The notes under the pieces were generated by a model. The model had not been told where the DNA came from. It searched no databases and saw only the letters and a program-made list of their open reading frames with translations. The translations under genes were made by a program, and so were the position numbers. Shown piece by piece: positions 42,635-50,659 of a stretch of DNA of 64,000 nt (positions are counted from its first letter, which is position 1; every line of letters starts with the position of its first letter). Origin of the DNA: Chitinophaga fulva (lineage in GTDB: Bacteria; Bacteroidota; Bacteroidia; Chitinophagales; Chitinophagaceae); contig NZ_JABBGC010000003.1 of NCBI RefSeq assembly GCF_012927205.1, positions 930,001 to 994,000 on the forward strand, read 5' to 3'.

Positions 42635-43009
42635 TTAGTGCTTTTTCTTTTCCATGCCGCCGCCATCTTCCGGCTTTTTGCAGCATTTGGGCAGTTTAGC
42701 GTAACTTTCCGGATTGGCAGTTACGTTATCTGCATCATAACCGGCATTAGCGATGCCCGTCTTGACATTTTCGATGTTCGTACGATCATCCCAGTATTTT
42801 ACGGTCGTCACATGTTTTTTATAATCCACTTTTACAGACTCCACGCCTTCTTCCTGGGACATGTATCTTTCAATACGGTTTTTGCAGGACTCACACTGCA
42901 CGGTAGGCGTGCTGATCTTGGCAGTCAGCAGGGCCTTTTTCTTCTGCTGGGCCATGGCCACGCTTACGCTTGCCAACAGGAACAGCACTACTAATTTTAC
43001 GATGCGCAT
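42635..43009 (-). CDS. Secreted heavy-metal-associated (HMA) domain protein
   Basis: A 124-residue protein with signal peptide MRIVKLVVLFLLASVSVAMA. One HMA domain follows: C39-x-x-C42 in TVQCESCKNRIERYM, then VESVKVDYKKHVTTVKY and NIENVKTGIANAGYDAD. The C-terminus has a second cysteine pair (KCCKK) and GGGMEKKKH. It probably binds copper or another soft metal in the periplasm. There is no transporter nearby. It is transcribed after pyrE with a 48-bp gap and has its own terminator. Confidence 0.88.
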   Translation of the reverse strand: MRIVKLVVLFLLASVSVAMAQQKKKALLTAKISTPTVQCESCKNRIERYMSQEEGVESVKVDYKKHVTTVKYWDDRTNIENVKTGIANAGYDADNVTANPESYAKLPKCCKKPEDGGGMEKKKH

Positions 43010-43057
43010 AGTATAGATTTTGACAACCGAATATACAAAAAAAGTAATATACCAGGA

Positions 43058-43693
43058 CTATTTCCCCCACTGATCAGGCGCTGTTCTCCACGCCTGCAGC
43101 GTGCTGATCTCATCTGCGGAAACAATGCCTTTCTCTTCTGCCAGTGCAATCATAGCATTGTAGTTGCTCAGCGACTTAAACGGTACACCGGCTGCTTCAA
43201 ATGCTTTCACCGCCACATCAAACCCATAGTTAAAGATAGACACCATGCCTATCACCTCACCACCTGCTGCACGGATAGCCTGCACCGCTTCGAGGCTGCT
43301 TTTGCCGGTAGAGATCAGGTCTTCCACCACTACTACCTGCTGACCAGGTTGCAATACGCCCTCTATCTGATTGCCCATGCCATGCTCTTTCGGCTTGGAA
43401 CGGACATAGATAAACGGCAGTTTCAGCTGATCAGCCACCAGTGCGCCATGTGGAATACCAGCGGTAGCCACGCCTGCAATCACTGCAGCATCCGGGAAAG
43501 TCTCAAATACGGTATTGCATAACTCAGATTTGATATAGTCCCGCACATACGGATAGGACAACAGCTTCCGGTTATCACAATAAATAGGGGATTTCCATCC
43601 GGAGGCCCATGTAAAAGGTTGGGCAGGGCTCAACTTTACGGCCTGCACCTGCAGCAGTTTTTCTGCAACTTGTTTTTCGCTTACTGTACTCAT
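43058..43693 (-). CDS. pyrE: Orotate phosphoribosyltransferase
   Basis: A 211-residue enzyme of pyrimidine synthesis that makes OMP from orotate and PRPP. The PRPP-binding signature is QVVVVEDLISTGKSSLEAV. VIAGVATAGIPHGALVADQL and YVRSKPKEHGMGNQIEG (mobile loop) are conserved. The start ATG 43693 is 20 bp from the octameric array 43713-43813, which lies between it and the divergent Nudix gene. Confidence 0.96.
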   Translation of the reverse strand: MSTVSEKQVAEKLLQVQAVKLSPAQPFTWASGWKSPIYCDNRKLLSYPYVRDYIKSELCNTVFETFPDAAVIAGVATAGIPHGALVADQLKLPFIYVRSKPKEHGMGNQIEGVLQPGQQVVVVEDLISTGKSSLEAVQAIRAAGGEVIGMVSIFNYGFDVAVKAFEAAGVPFKSLSNYNAMIALAEEKGIVSADEISTLQAWRTAPDQWGK

Positions 43694-43712
43694 ACAGCGC
43701 CAAAGTTAAAAC

Positions 43713-43813
43713 ATTTGATTATTTAGACATTTAGATATTTAGACATTTACGGATTTGAGTGCTTTCATTAAATCTTCAAATATCTAAACGGCTAAATAAC
43801 CAAATGTCTAAAT
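43713..43813. repeat. Octameric inverted array (6+6 units) between pyrE and the Nudix gene
   Basis: Six forward 8-bp units start at 43713 (ATTTGATT, ATTTAGAC, ATTTAGAT, ATTTAGAC, ATTTACGG, ATTTGAGT). After a 5-nt spacer, six minus-strand units read ATTTAGAC, ATTTGGTT, ATTTAGCC, GTTTAGAT, ATTTGAAG and ATTTAATG from 43813 down. It ends 7 nt before the Nudix ATG. TAAATTTG at 43809-43816 could be a -7 box. Confidence 0.9.
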
Positions 43814-43820
43814 TTGCATC

Positions 43821-44444
43821 ATGCAAGAAAACATGACGATCTACCTGAATGAGCGCCCCCTCATTATCAGCGGAAGTGAACAAAACATACCGACAGGCAT
43901 CAACGGGGCAAAGGTTTACCTCAACCCGGACACGGAGAAGATAGAGAAAGTATTGCAGAAGATGGAAGAAGGTAAAAAAGAAGCTGCTGTATTTATCACA
44001 GAAGATGTGAAACAGCTGTTTAAGAAGGTGTCCCTTCATTTTACCGTACTGGTGGCGGCCGGCGGCCTGATCACCAATCCTGACGGTGAAGTATTAATGA
44101 TGTTCCGCAGAGGAAAATGGGACCTGCCCAAAGGCAAACAAGACCCGGGGGAAGACCTCGAAACCTGCGCTGTCCGTGAGGTGGCGGAAGAAACCGGTCT
44201 CCATACCATCTCCCTCACGCATAAAATCACAGAAACGTTTCACTACTACCCTATGAAGGCTAAAAAGGTATTGAAACATACTCACTGGTACCGCATGCAG
44301 TTCACCGGTACTGAACTTACCGTGCCGCAGATTGAAGAAGATATCCAGGATATAGAATGGGTTAAACCGCAGAACCTCGAGAAATTCCTCAAATATTCCT
44401 ACGAAAACATCCGGGAAGTATTCAAAGCAGAAGGACTTATATAA
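43821..44444 (+). CDS. Nudix hydrolase
   Basis: A 207-residue hydrolase. The Nudix box is complete: G105, E111, R119-E120 and E123-E124 with the final G126-L127, exactly the GX5EX7REUXEEXGU spacing. The N-terminal ~70 residues form a domain of their own (TIYLNERPLIISGSEQ). FHYYPMKAKKVLKHTHWYRMQF is the substrate-side segment common in this Bacteroidota subgroup. The substrate (a nucleoside diphosphate derivative) is unknown. The stop codon merges into a heptameric hairpin. Confidence 0.93.
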   Translation: MQENMTIYLNERPLIISGSEQNIPTGINGAKVYLNPDTEKIEKVLQKMEEGKKEAAVFITEDVKQLFKKVSLHFTVLVAAGGLITNPDGEVLMMFRRGKWDLPKGKQDPGEDLETCAVREVAEETGLHTISLTHKITETFHYYPMKAKKVLKHTHWYRMQFTGTELTVPQIEEDIQDIEWVKPQNLEKFLKYSYENIREVFKAEGLI

Positions 44445-44524
44445 TTACGAATTATGAATTGAGGGCTCGCTTATTCAATAGGTTATTAAGTAACCTTTCT
44501 ATAAGCGAGCCCTCAATTCATAAT
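44443..44524. repeat. Heptameric array and 24-bp hairpin between two stop codons
   Basis: AATTACG, AATTATG and AATTGAG run at 7-bp phase from 44443, inside the Nudix stop codon. A perfect 24-bp stem (44451-44474 with 44501-44524) follows, with inner AGGTTA/TAACCT pairing. The element fills the gap to the opposing thioesterase stop at 44531 and may serve as a bidirectional terminator. Confidence 0.85.
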
Positions 44525-44530
44525 CGATTA

Positions 44531-44962
44531 TTATCTTTTGGCCAGAATAGCCATGGTAAGCCGGCTTACGCAGATCAGTTTATGCTCGTCATCTGTGATC
44601 CGGATATCCCATACATGGCTGGTAGCACCTATATGCAACGGTTTGGCGCAGGCATGTACATACCCTCCTTTGACCGCCCGCAGGTGATTGGCACTGATTT
44701 CCATACCTACACACATTTGTTTGCCCTGATCGATGATCAGTGCGGAGGCCATGCTGCCCACTGTTTCTGCCAGCGCCACAGAAGCGCCGCCATGCAACAG
44801 GCCATACGGCTGTTTGGTGCGGTGGTCTACCGGCATCATCATCTTCAGATAGTCAGGGCCTATTTCTGTAAACTCCATTCCCAGATGGGCGCCCATCGTA
44901 TCTTCACTCAGTTCATTGAGCGTGTCCAGTGATACGTCCAGGGAATGCCAGATCGTTTTCAT
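44531..44962 (-). CDS. PaaI-type hotdog-fold thioesterase
   Basis: A 143-residue hotdog protein that probably hydrolyses acyl- or aryl-CoA. The 4HBT/PaaI core is YGLLHGGASVALAETVGSMAS, with the catalytic acidic residue in that stretch. MGMEISANHLRAVKGGYVHA-like text follows, and the mature core ends ICVSRLTMAIL. It lies just downstream of coaD on the same strand (17-nt gap), which hints at co-transcription with CoA synthesis. The specific substrate is unknown. Confidence 0.9.
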   Translation of the reverse strand: MKTIWHSLDVSLDTLNELSEDTMGAHLGMEFTEIGPDYLKMMMPVDHRTKQPYGLLHGGASVALAETVGSMASALIIDQGKQMCVGMEISANHLRAVKGGYVHACAKPLHIGATSHVWDIRITDDEHKLICVSRLTMAILAKR

Positions 44963-44979
44963 AGTATGCGCTTTAGCAG

Positions 44980-45456
44980 TTATCGCTTGTGTTGTTGAAT
45001 ACCTTCCAGCACTACTTTATGCAGGAAGGGTTGTACGTCACCGCCATGCCGGTAAATATCCCGTACCAGCGTGGAGGCCACACTGGAATATTGCGGCGTG
45101 GTGGTCAGGAAAATCGTTTCTATGTCAGGTGCAATGGTCCGGTTGACATCCGCGATGGCTTTTTCATATTCGAAATCACTCACATACCGGATACCACGCA
45201 GGATAAAGTTAGCCCCTATTTCCTTACAGAAGTTAATGGTCAGCCCCTCATAAACGGCCACTTCCACCCTCGGGTCATTTTTATAGATCTCCCGGATCCA
45301 TGCCATACGCTCTTCCAGCGAAAACATCGGTGTTTTGCTGCTGTTGGTGCCGATGCCCACTACAAGACGGTCAAACAGGTCCAGCCCGCGGTCTATAATA
45401 TCGGTATGGCCCAGCGTGATGGGATCAAAAGTACCCGGAAATAAACAAGTCCTCAT
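44980..45456 (-). CDS. coaD: Phosphopantetheine adenylyltransferase
   Basis: A 158-residue enzyme for the penultimate step of CoA synthesis. It has the nucleotidyltransferase motif GTFDPITLGHTDIIDRG (the HxGH variant is TLGH), KTPMFSLEERMAWI, and the C-terminal YSSVASTLVRDIYRHGGDV. Length is typical. It lies between rsmD upstream (27-nt gap) and the thioesterase downstream on the same strand. The rsmD-coaD order is common. Confidence 0.95.
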   Translation of the reverse strand: MRTCLFPGTFDPITLGHTDIIDRGLDLFDRLVVGIGTNSSKTPMFSLEERMAWIREIYKNDPRVEVAVYEGLTINFCKEIGANFILRGIRYVSDFEYEKAIADVNRTIAPDIETIFLTTTPQYSSVASTLVRDIYRHGGDVQPFLHKVVLEGIQQHKR

Positions 45457-45483
45457 GGGAAATTGATGAATTTAAATAACAGA

Positions 45484-46038
45484 TCAGCGTTTCAGCTCCT
45501 CCCGGTTAATGAAAATCGAGAAGGTAGTACCGCCGTAACTCCTTTCGGAGCGATAATAACTATAATCCCGGAAATCGTTCTGCCGGGTATGTTCTATGAC
45601 CAGCCAGCCTTCGGGATTGAGCAGCTGTTGCTCAAAAATGATCCCGGGCAGTTTATACATGGTCTCCATGGCATAAGGCGGGTCGGCAAAAATGAAATCG
45701 AACTTTTCGGTGCACTGCTGCAGATACTTAAAAACGTCCATCCGCACCACTTTCAGGGTGGGGATGTCCAGCAGTTGGGCTGTCTTCGTAATGAATTCTG
45801 CCATCGCGGGGTCTTTCTCCACGATGGTCATATCAGTAGCGCCTCTGGAAGCCAGCTCGTAGCTGATGCTGCCGGTACCGCCAAAAATATCAAGTGTTTT
45901 TAAAGAAGTGATATCCAGGTTGTTCTCGATAATATTAAACAGTCCGCCTTTGGCAATGTCTGTAGTAGGCCTTGTATTAGGCATTTTTGCAGGCGGTTGT
46001 ATCTTTCTGCCCCCACTTTCTCCTCCGATTATACGCAT
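45484..46038 (-). CDS. rsmD: 16S rRNA (guanine966-N2)-methyltransferase RsmD
   Basis: A 184-residue SAM-dependent enzyme. The opening MRIIGGESGGRKIQPP and RPTTDIAKGGLFNII are conserved. The SAM-binding segment LDIFGGTGSISYELASRGA and the catalytic DPPYAM motif are intact. The start overlaps the DUF3822 gene by 10 bp, so these genes are translationally linked, and coaD follows. Confidence 0.94.
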   Translation of the reverse strand: MRIIGGESGGRKIQPPAKMPNTRPTTDIAKGGLFNIIENNLDITSLKTLDIFGGTGSISYELASRGATDMTIVEKDPAMAEFITKTAQLLDIPTLKVVRMDVFKYLQQCTEKFDFIFADPPYAMETMYKLPGIIFEQQLLNPEGWLVIEHTRQNDFRDYSYYRSERSYGGTTFSIFINREELKR

Positions 46039-46904
46039 AATGCTAACGCATACAAGTTATGAAAATAATAGCCCGGTATTTCCTGCATGGGCGTGATATA
46101 GTTGAATCCAGGCAATCGTTGTACCCATTCCAGGCTGGAGATGAATTTATACATCTCCTGGTAAACCACACTATCTGTGGCTACCACCCCTCCCAGTTTG
46201 ACCTTTACCTTCCGCTCGTCAAGCCCCAGCTGACGAAGAGTATTCACCAGTTGATATACCACATCGAGCCCGGCCTGGTACTCGCCATCCTGCTGGATGA
46301 TCAGTTTCCCGTCCACATAGATGGTCAATGTAAAAGACTGCCGCTGTACATGCACAAAGGCTATCCCTTCCGTCGCCCGGTAGTCCAGGTCCAGCGGATA
46401 AGCCTGCAGCAGGGCAGAATTAGCGTGTACTACCAGGTCTGTGGAGAATTCCTTACGCAGGAATCCCAGCAGGTCTTTGTCTACGCTGAATATATTCACC
46501 ATGGGCTGTCCCGGCATCAGGTCGGCCAGAACAGCTTCCTGCATTTTTTCCGGTTGTGACAGGTGGAGGTAATCTTTTTTCAGGGAAGGCATATAGTATA
46601 CCTGTGGCACCAAAACGCCTCCTCCGTTGTCGAAAGCCAGCAGTACGGACTTAAAGGCGGTGAAAAGCAGTTTGTCTGCGTCAAACACCTCTTCTATCAT
46701 CTCCAGATCGGCCATGGCCATTTTCTGAGGCTGGAAATGATAGGATTTAAGCGCCAGGAATTTTTTCGCTGCGGGATCAAACACCACATAACTGAAAGTA
46801 CCGCCACCTACCAGCACCAGCAGGTGACAGGCGGTAAGATCGGTCTCCAGTAAAGTTTCATCATCTACTGTAAATGCAGGATGGATGTTGTAAGCCACGG
46901 GCAT
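46029..46904 (-). CDS. DUF3822 family protein
   Basis: A 291-residue protein of the DUF3822 family, found in Bacteroidota next to rsmD and coaD. The fold looks like a duplicated actin/ASKHA-type half (HLLVLVGGGTFSYVVFDPAA, then AFVHVQRQSFTLTIYVDGKLIIQQDGEY). I place it only by family memory and context. The function is unknown; the conserved coupling with rsmD suggests a role tied to ribosome or envelope maturation, which is inference. Confidence 0.8.
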   Translation of the reverse strand: MPVAYNIHPAFTVDDETLLETDLTACHLLVLVGGGTFSYVVFDPAAKKFLALKSYHFQPQKMAMADLEMIEEVFDADKLLFTAFKSVLLAFDNGGGVLVPQVYYMPSLKKDYLHLSQPEKMQEAVLADLMPGQPMVNIFSVDKDLLGFLRKEFSTDLVVHANSALLQAYPLDLDYRATEGIAFVHVQRQSFTLTIYVDGKLIIQQDGEYQAGLDVVYQLVNTLRQLGLDERKVKVKLGGVVATDSVVYQEMYKFISSLEWVQRLPGFNYITPMQEIPGYYFHNLYALALCV

Positions 46905-46998
46905 ATTTAACCTTTCAAATGAATTACAATAATAATCTTTTTAGTGAATTGGTGAGGCTATATCTTTGTTTTTTGACGAATATCAGAACCATTTCACG

Positions 46999-48330
46999 AT
47001 GCAACTGGAAGTTAACAACCGGCAGATCATAAAAATTGCCGCCCCTATATGCCTGGCACTGATTATCCCTCAGTTTAACCACATGACCAACACCGCTTTC
47101 CTTGGCCGACTGGGCGAGCTGGAGCTGGCGGCCAACGGCATAGCCGGTATCTATTATCTCGTGATGTATATGATCGCCTATGGGCTCAACAACGGCCTGC
47201 AGGTACTGATCGCCCGCCGGGCCGGGCAGCAACAGTATAGCAGCATTGGTCAGCTTTTCGCCAACGGGCTGGAAGTGGGCACCTTCTTTTCGCTGGCAGC
47301 TATCCTGATCACGCTGGCGGTGGCCCCTTACTTTTTTTCCAAAACGCTTCACAATCAGGAGATCCTTGCGGCAGCAGTTTCGTTCATCCGTATCCGTATC
47401 TGGGGGCTGCCCTTCCTGATGATGCTGAGCATGGCCAACGCCTTCTACATCGGTAGCGGCAACTCCCGCGTACTGGCCATCACCTCGCTGTGTCAGGAAA
47501 CGATCAATATCTTCTTTGACTATACGCTGATTTTCGGAAAGCTGGGGTTACCGGCCCTTGGCCTGAACGGAGCGGCGGTGGCTTCCATTATCGCGGAAGT
47601 CACCGGGTGTTCGGTAGCTTTCAGTATCATCTTCCTGAAAAAATACCATATCCGGTATAGCCTGTTCACTTACATACGACCCAACCGGGAAATTATCCGG
47701 AATATCCTCCATGTGTCTGCCCCGTTGATTGTGCAGTTCCTTTTCAGTATCGGCAGCTGGTTTGTCTTTTTTATTTTCATTGAACACCTCGGAGAAAGAC
47801 CGCTGGCGATTTCCAATATGCTGCGCAGTATTTTCGGCTTTTTCGGCATTTTCACCTGGGCGCTGGCAGCTACCTGCAATACCATGGTGAGCAATATCAT
47901 CGGGCAGGGTAAGGAACACCTGGTATTTAAAATCATCAAAAACATCGCCGCTATCAGCCTGGGTTGTGCTACTGTTGTTTGTATACTGGTGAACCTTTTC
48001 CCCTACACCATACTGCATATTTATACCAACGATGCTTCGCTGATCACTGCGGCCATCCCTTCCATCCGGATCATTACCCTCAGCACCCTGCTGATGGCCA
48101 TAGCGGCGGTAGTGCTCAGCGGCGTTACCGGTACCGGTAATACACGGATGAACCTTTTTACCGAATGTACCGCGGTAGTGGGTTATCTGATCTACTGTGA
48201 TATTGTGATAGAAAGGATGCGCAGCCCGTTGCACCTGGCCTGGGGCGCAGATTTTATCTATTGGATACTGATCTTCGGGCTTAGTGCCTGGTATCTGAAA
48301 AGTGGTAAATGGAAAGGGAAAGTGATCTAA
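46999..48330 (+). CDS. MATE-family multidrug/toxin efflux protein
   Basis: A 443-residue protein with twelve transmembrane helices from ATG 46999; an ATG at 46966 would add 11 residues. It is an Na+- or H+-coupled antiporter of the MATE (NorM-like) type. IIKIAAPICLALIIPQFNHMTNTAFLGRL is the family opening, and LGLNGAAVASIIAE is the central motif. The substrate is unknown. It is divergent from the DUF3822 gene. The 3' end is only 5 bp from the convergent TPR gene, and no terminator lies in between. Confidence 0.92.
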   Translation: MQLEVNNRQIIKIAAPICLALIIPQFNHMTNTAFLGRLGELELAANGIAGIYYLVMYMIAYGLNNGLQVLIARRAGQQQYSSIGQLFANGLEVGTFFSLAAILITLAVAPYFFSKTLHNQEILAAAVSFIRIRIWGLPFLMMLSMANAFYIGSGNSRVLAITSLCQETINIFFDYTLIFGKLGLPALGLNGAAVASIIAEVTGCSVAFSIIFLKKYHIRYSLFTYIRPNREIIRNILHVSAPLIVQFLFSIGSWFVFFIFIEHLGERPLAISNMLRSIFGFFGIFTWALAATCNTMVSNIIGQGKEHLVFKIIKNIAAISLGCATVVCILVNLFPYTILHIYTNDASLITAAIPSIRIITLSTLLMAIAAVVLSGVTGTGNTRMNLFTECTAVVGYLIYCDIVIERMRSPLHLAWGADFIYWILIFGLSAWYLKSGKWKGKVI

Positions 48331-48335
48331 AATAA

Positions 48336-49091
48336 TTACTGGAGATCATCCAGCATTTTTTTGCAATCGGCTTTGATACTGGCGTCATCCTGATAGATGC
48401 TGCGGAGGCTCAGGGCTTTTTTCAGCACTTCGATGGCTTTATCTTGTTGGTCATCAGCTTTGTAAGCGCGGGCCAGTTCATAATAATTGAGCAGGAAAGC
48501 GGGGTCCAGCTGCCTGCATTTTTCGTAGTTGACGATAGCGTTTTTAAGGGAGCCGTCCGGCAGGCCACCGAAGAGCATTTTGGCGGCACCTCTTTCAAAT
48601 ACATTGAGATTGGCTACTTCGTAGTTCCATTTGCCCAGCACATGATAGGCCTGTGCGAGGTTAGGATTGAACTTAATGGCCAGTTCGGCGTACTTCTTCA
48701 CATCCTTGGAGGCAGCTACTTTTTCCTTTGCGCCGGAGATGAGGGCCATACGTCCCATGGCCACTGCCATGGCCAGATTGGCATCTGCGTTGTTAGGATC
48801 AATTTTCAGGGCTGACTGGGCATAACTTTTAGCCTGATTAAAATAGTTTGTTTTAGCGCTTTTATCTTTCTGGCGATTACCGATGCGGGAGCACATCTGG
48901 CTGGCCTGATTCATGGCTCTTATTTCGCCGGGTTGTATTTTCAGTATTTCCTTGTCTTTATCCAGTGCAGTCTCTTCCTTCATCTGTAATTCCAGCTGCT
49001 TCGCCTGTTCCACCATTTCGTCTACGGATTGGGCTTTTGCAAATAATACGGAGCAGAGCAGGAATGAAATTGTCAAAATCCGTTTCATCAT
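48336..49091 (-). CDS. Secreted TPR-repeat protein
   Basis: A 251-residue protein with signal peptide MMKRILTISFLLCSVLFAKA. Several tetratricopeptide helical pairs follow: KSYAQSALKIDPNNADANLAMA, YAELAIKFNPNLAQAYHVLG and ELARAYKADDQQDKAIEVLKKAL. It is probably periplasmic or outer-membrane associated and mediates protein contacts. No conserved partner gene is adjacent. Two ATGs at 49091 and 49088 give the same signal. Confidence 0.88.
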   Translation of the reverse strand: MMKRILTISFLLCSVLFAKAQSVDEMVEQAKQLELQMKEETALDKDKEILKIQPGEIRAMNQASQMCSRIGNRQKDKSAKTNYFNQAKSYAQSALKIDPNNADANLAMAVAMGRMALISGAKEKVAASKDVKKYAELAIKFNPNLAQAYHVLGKWNYEVANLNVFERGAAKMLFGGLPDGSLKNAIVNYEKCRQLDPAFLLNYYELARAYKADDQQDKAIEVLKKALSLRSIYQDDASIKADCKKMLDDLQ

Positions 49092-49194
49092 AGGACTGGT
49101 TTTTAACAGGATAAGAAATGCTTGATTTACTGATTTACTTGTTGCTATAAATCTACGGAAAATTACAAATAATTAGCGCGGGCAGGCGTGTATT

Positions 49195-49545
49195 TTAGTA
49201 TTCCTTTTCCAGTGACACGAGTGAATTGCGGATACTGGCACCCATTGGCGGGTTCAGTTTCCGGAGGGTGACAGTGCTGTGCCGGATAGCGGGATAACGT
49301 GCCTTCAGGGTATCGGACAGGGCGTACACCACTTCTTCCAGCAGTGGTTTGGGTTGAGCCATGATTTCTTTTGCTATTTCATAGATTCCCTGATAGTTGA
49401 CAGTATCGGTAAGCTCCTCGATGGCAACGGAGCCAGGTATACGAACAGCAATATCGAGGAGAAAATCATTGCCGATCACGGTTTCTTCCGGATACAGGCC
49501 GTGATAGGCGCGGAAAGCAGCTTGTTCGAGCGCGATTGTAAGCAT
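49195..49545 (-). CDS. folB: Dihydroneopterin aldolase
   Basis: A 116-residue folate-synthesis enzyme. ATG 49545 starts the conserved MLTIALEQAAFRAYHGLYPEE; an in-frame ATG at 49608 would translate the heptameric repeat and is rejected. NPPMGASIRNSLVSLEKEY and the Tyr/Glu motif YHGLYPEE support the call. The repeat hairpin begins 9 nt upstream of the start codon, so it sits in the folB leader. Confidence 0.93.
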   Translation of the reverse strand: MLTIALEQAAFRAYHGLYPEETVIGNDFLLDIAVRIPGSVAIEELTDTVNYQGIYEIAKEIMAQPKPLLEEVVYALSDTLKARYPAIRHSTVTLRKLNPPMGASIRNSLVSLEKEY

Positions 49546-49553
49546 CTTCGGGC

Positions 49554-49689
49554 AATTACGAATTACAAATTGCTGATGACGAATTGAGGTACAATTCGTC
49601 ATCAGCAATTCGTAGTGGTTGTTATTGATTTTAATTACGAATGGAGGCCGGCGAATTACCGCTTAATTCGTCATTCCCAATTCGCAATT
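49554..49689. repeat. Heptameric arrays between trxB and folB
   Basis: From 49554: AATTACG, AATTACA, AATTGCT, GATGACG, AATTGAG. A 19-bp perfect inverted repeat (49568-49586 with 49592-49610) follows. A second array read on the minus strand from 49689 gives AATTGCG, AATTGGG, AATGACG and AATTAAG, ending 2 bp from the trxB stop. Confidence 0.85.
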
Positions 49690-49691
49690 GA

Positions 49692-50639
49692 TTATTGGTG
49701 TTCTTTAGCGGACAGGTATCTTTCAGCATCGAGGGCCGCCATACAACCGCTACCAGCTGCAGTTACAGCCTGACGGTAGATTTTGTCCTGTACGTCGCCG
49801 CAGGCGAATACGCCTTCCACGCTGGTACGGCTGCTGCCTGGAACGGTCACGATATAATCCTGTTCGTCCAGTTGCAGGTAGTCCTTAAAGATTGCGGAGT
49901 TAGGCTGGTGACCGATAGCTACGAAGAAAGCGCTTACCGGAACGTCTTTTTTCTCACCGGTTTGGTTGTTAACCACTCTCACAGCTTCCACTTTGTTTTG
50001 GCCCAGTACTTCATCCGTTTCCGTGTTCCAGTATACGATGATATTGGAAGTTTTGAGTACGCGGTCCTGCATTACTTTGGAGGCGCGCATTTCGTGCTTA
50101 CGTACAAGCATATGTACGGTGGAGCACATTTTGGAGAGGTAGAGGGCTTCTTCAGCGGCGGTATCACCCGCGCCTACGATGGCTACCTCTTTACCACGGA
50201 AGAAGAAACCGTCGCATACTGCGCAGGCAGAAACGCCGGAGCCGTTGAGCCGTTGTTCAGACGGAAGTCCCAGCCACTTGGCGGAGGCTCCTGTTGCGAT
50301 GATGATAGCGTCGGCGGTGATTTCCTTTTCTTCGTCGATGGTTACTTTATATGGCTGTTTGCTGAAGTCCACCGATGTGGCCATACCGTAGCGGATATCA
50401 GCGCCCATGCGGGTAGCTTGTTTTTCGAAGTCCACCATCATTTCCGGGCCCTGGATGCCTTCGGGATAGCCGGGATAGTTTTCAACTTCAGTCGTAATAG
50501 TCAGCTGGCCACCGGGTTGGATACCCTGGTACAATACTGGTTTAAGGTTGGCTCTTGAGGCATAAATTGCAGCGGTATAACCGGCGGGGCCGGAACCGAT
50601 GATCAATAGATGCACATGTTCTTGTTGCTTGTTTTCCAT
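49692..50639 (-). CDS. trxB: Thioredoxin-disulfide reductase
   Basis: A 315-residue flavoprotein that reduces thioredoxin with NADPH. It has the FAD-binding GSGPAGYTAAIYASRA, the redox pair C139-x-x-C142 in SACAVCDGFF, the NADPH motif VAIVGAGDTAAEEALYL, and the C-terminal GVFACGDVQDKIYRQAVTAAG. Typical length. It is followed by the heptameric array before folB. A DUF4249 lipoprotein gene lies 20 bp upstream on the same strand. Confidence 0.96.
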   Translation of the reverse strand: MENKQQEHVHLLIIGSGPAGYTAAIYASRANLKPVLYQGIQPGGQLTITTEVENYPGYPEGIQGPEMMVDFEKQATRMGADIRYGMATSVDFSKQPYKVTIDEEKEITADAIIIATGASAKWLGLPSEQRLNGSGVSACAVCDGFFFRGKEVAIVGAGDTAAEEALYLSKMCSTVHMLVRKHEMRASKVMQDRVLKTSNIIVYWNTETDEVLGQNKVEAVRVVNNQTGEKKDVPVSAFFVAIGHQPNSAIFKDYLQLDEQDYIVTVPGSSRTSVEGVFACGDVQDKIYRQAVTAAGSGCMAALDAERYLSAKEHQ

Positions 50640-50659
50640 ACTTTGATTGCTCTATATAA

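Noticed and set aside
49546..49608. N-terminal extension of folB using ATG 49608
   Set aside because: The extra 21 residues are a translation of the heptameric repeat; the conserved protein starts at 49545.
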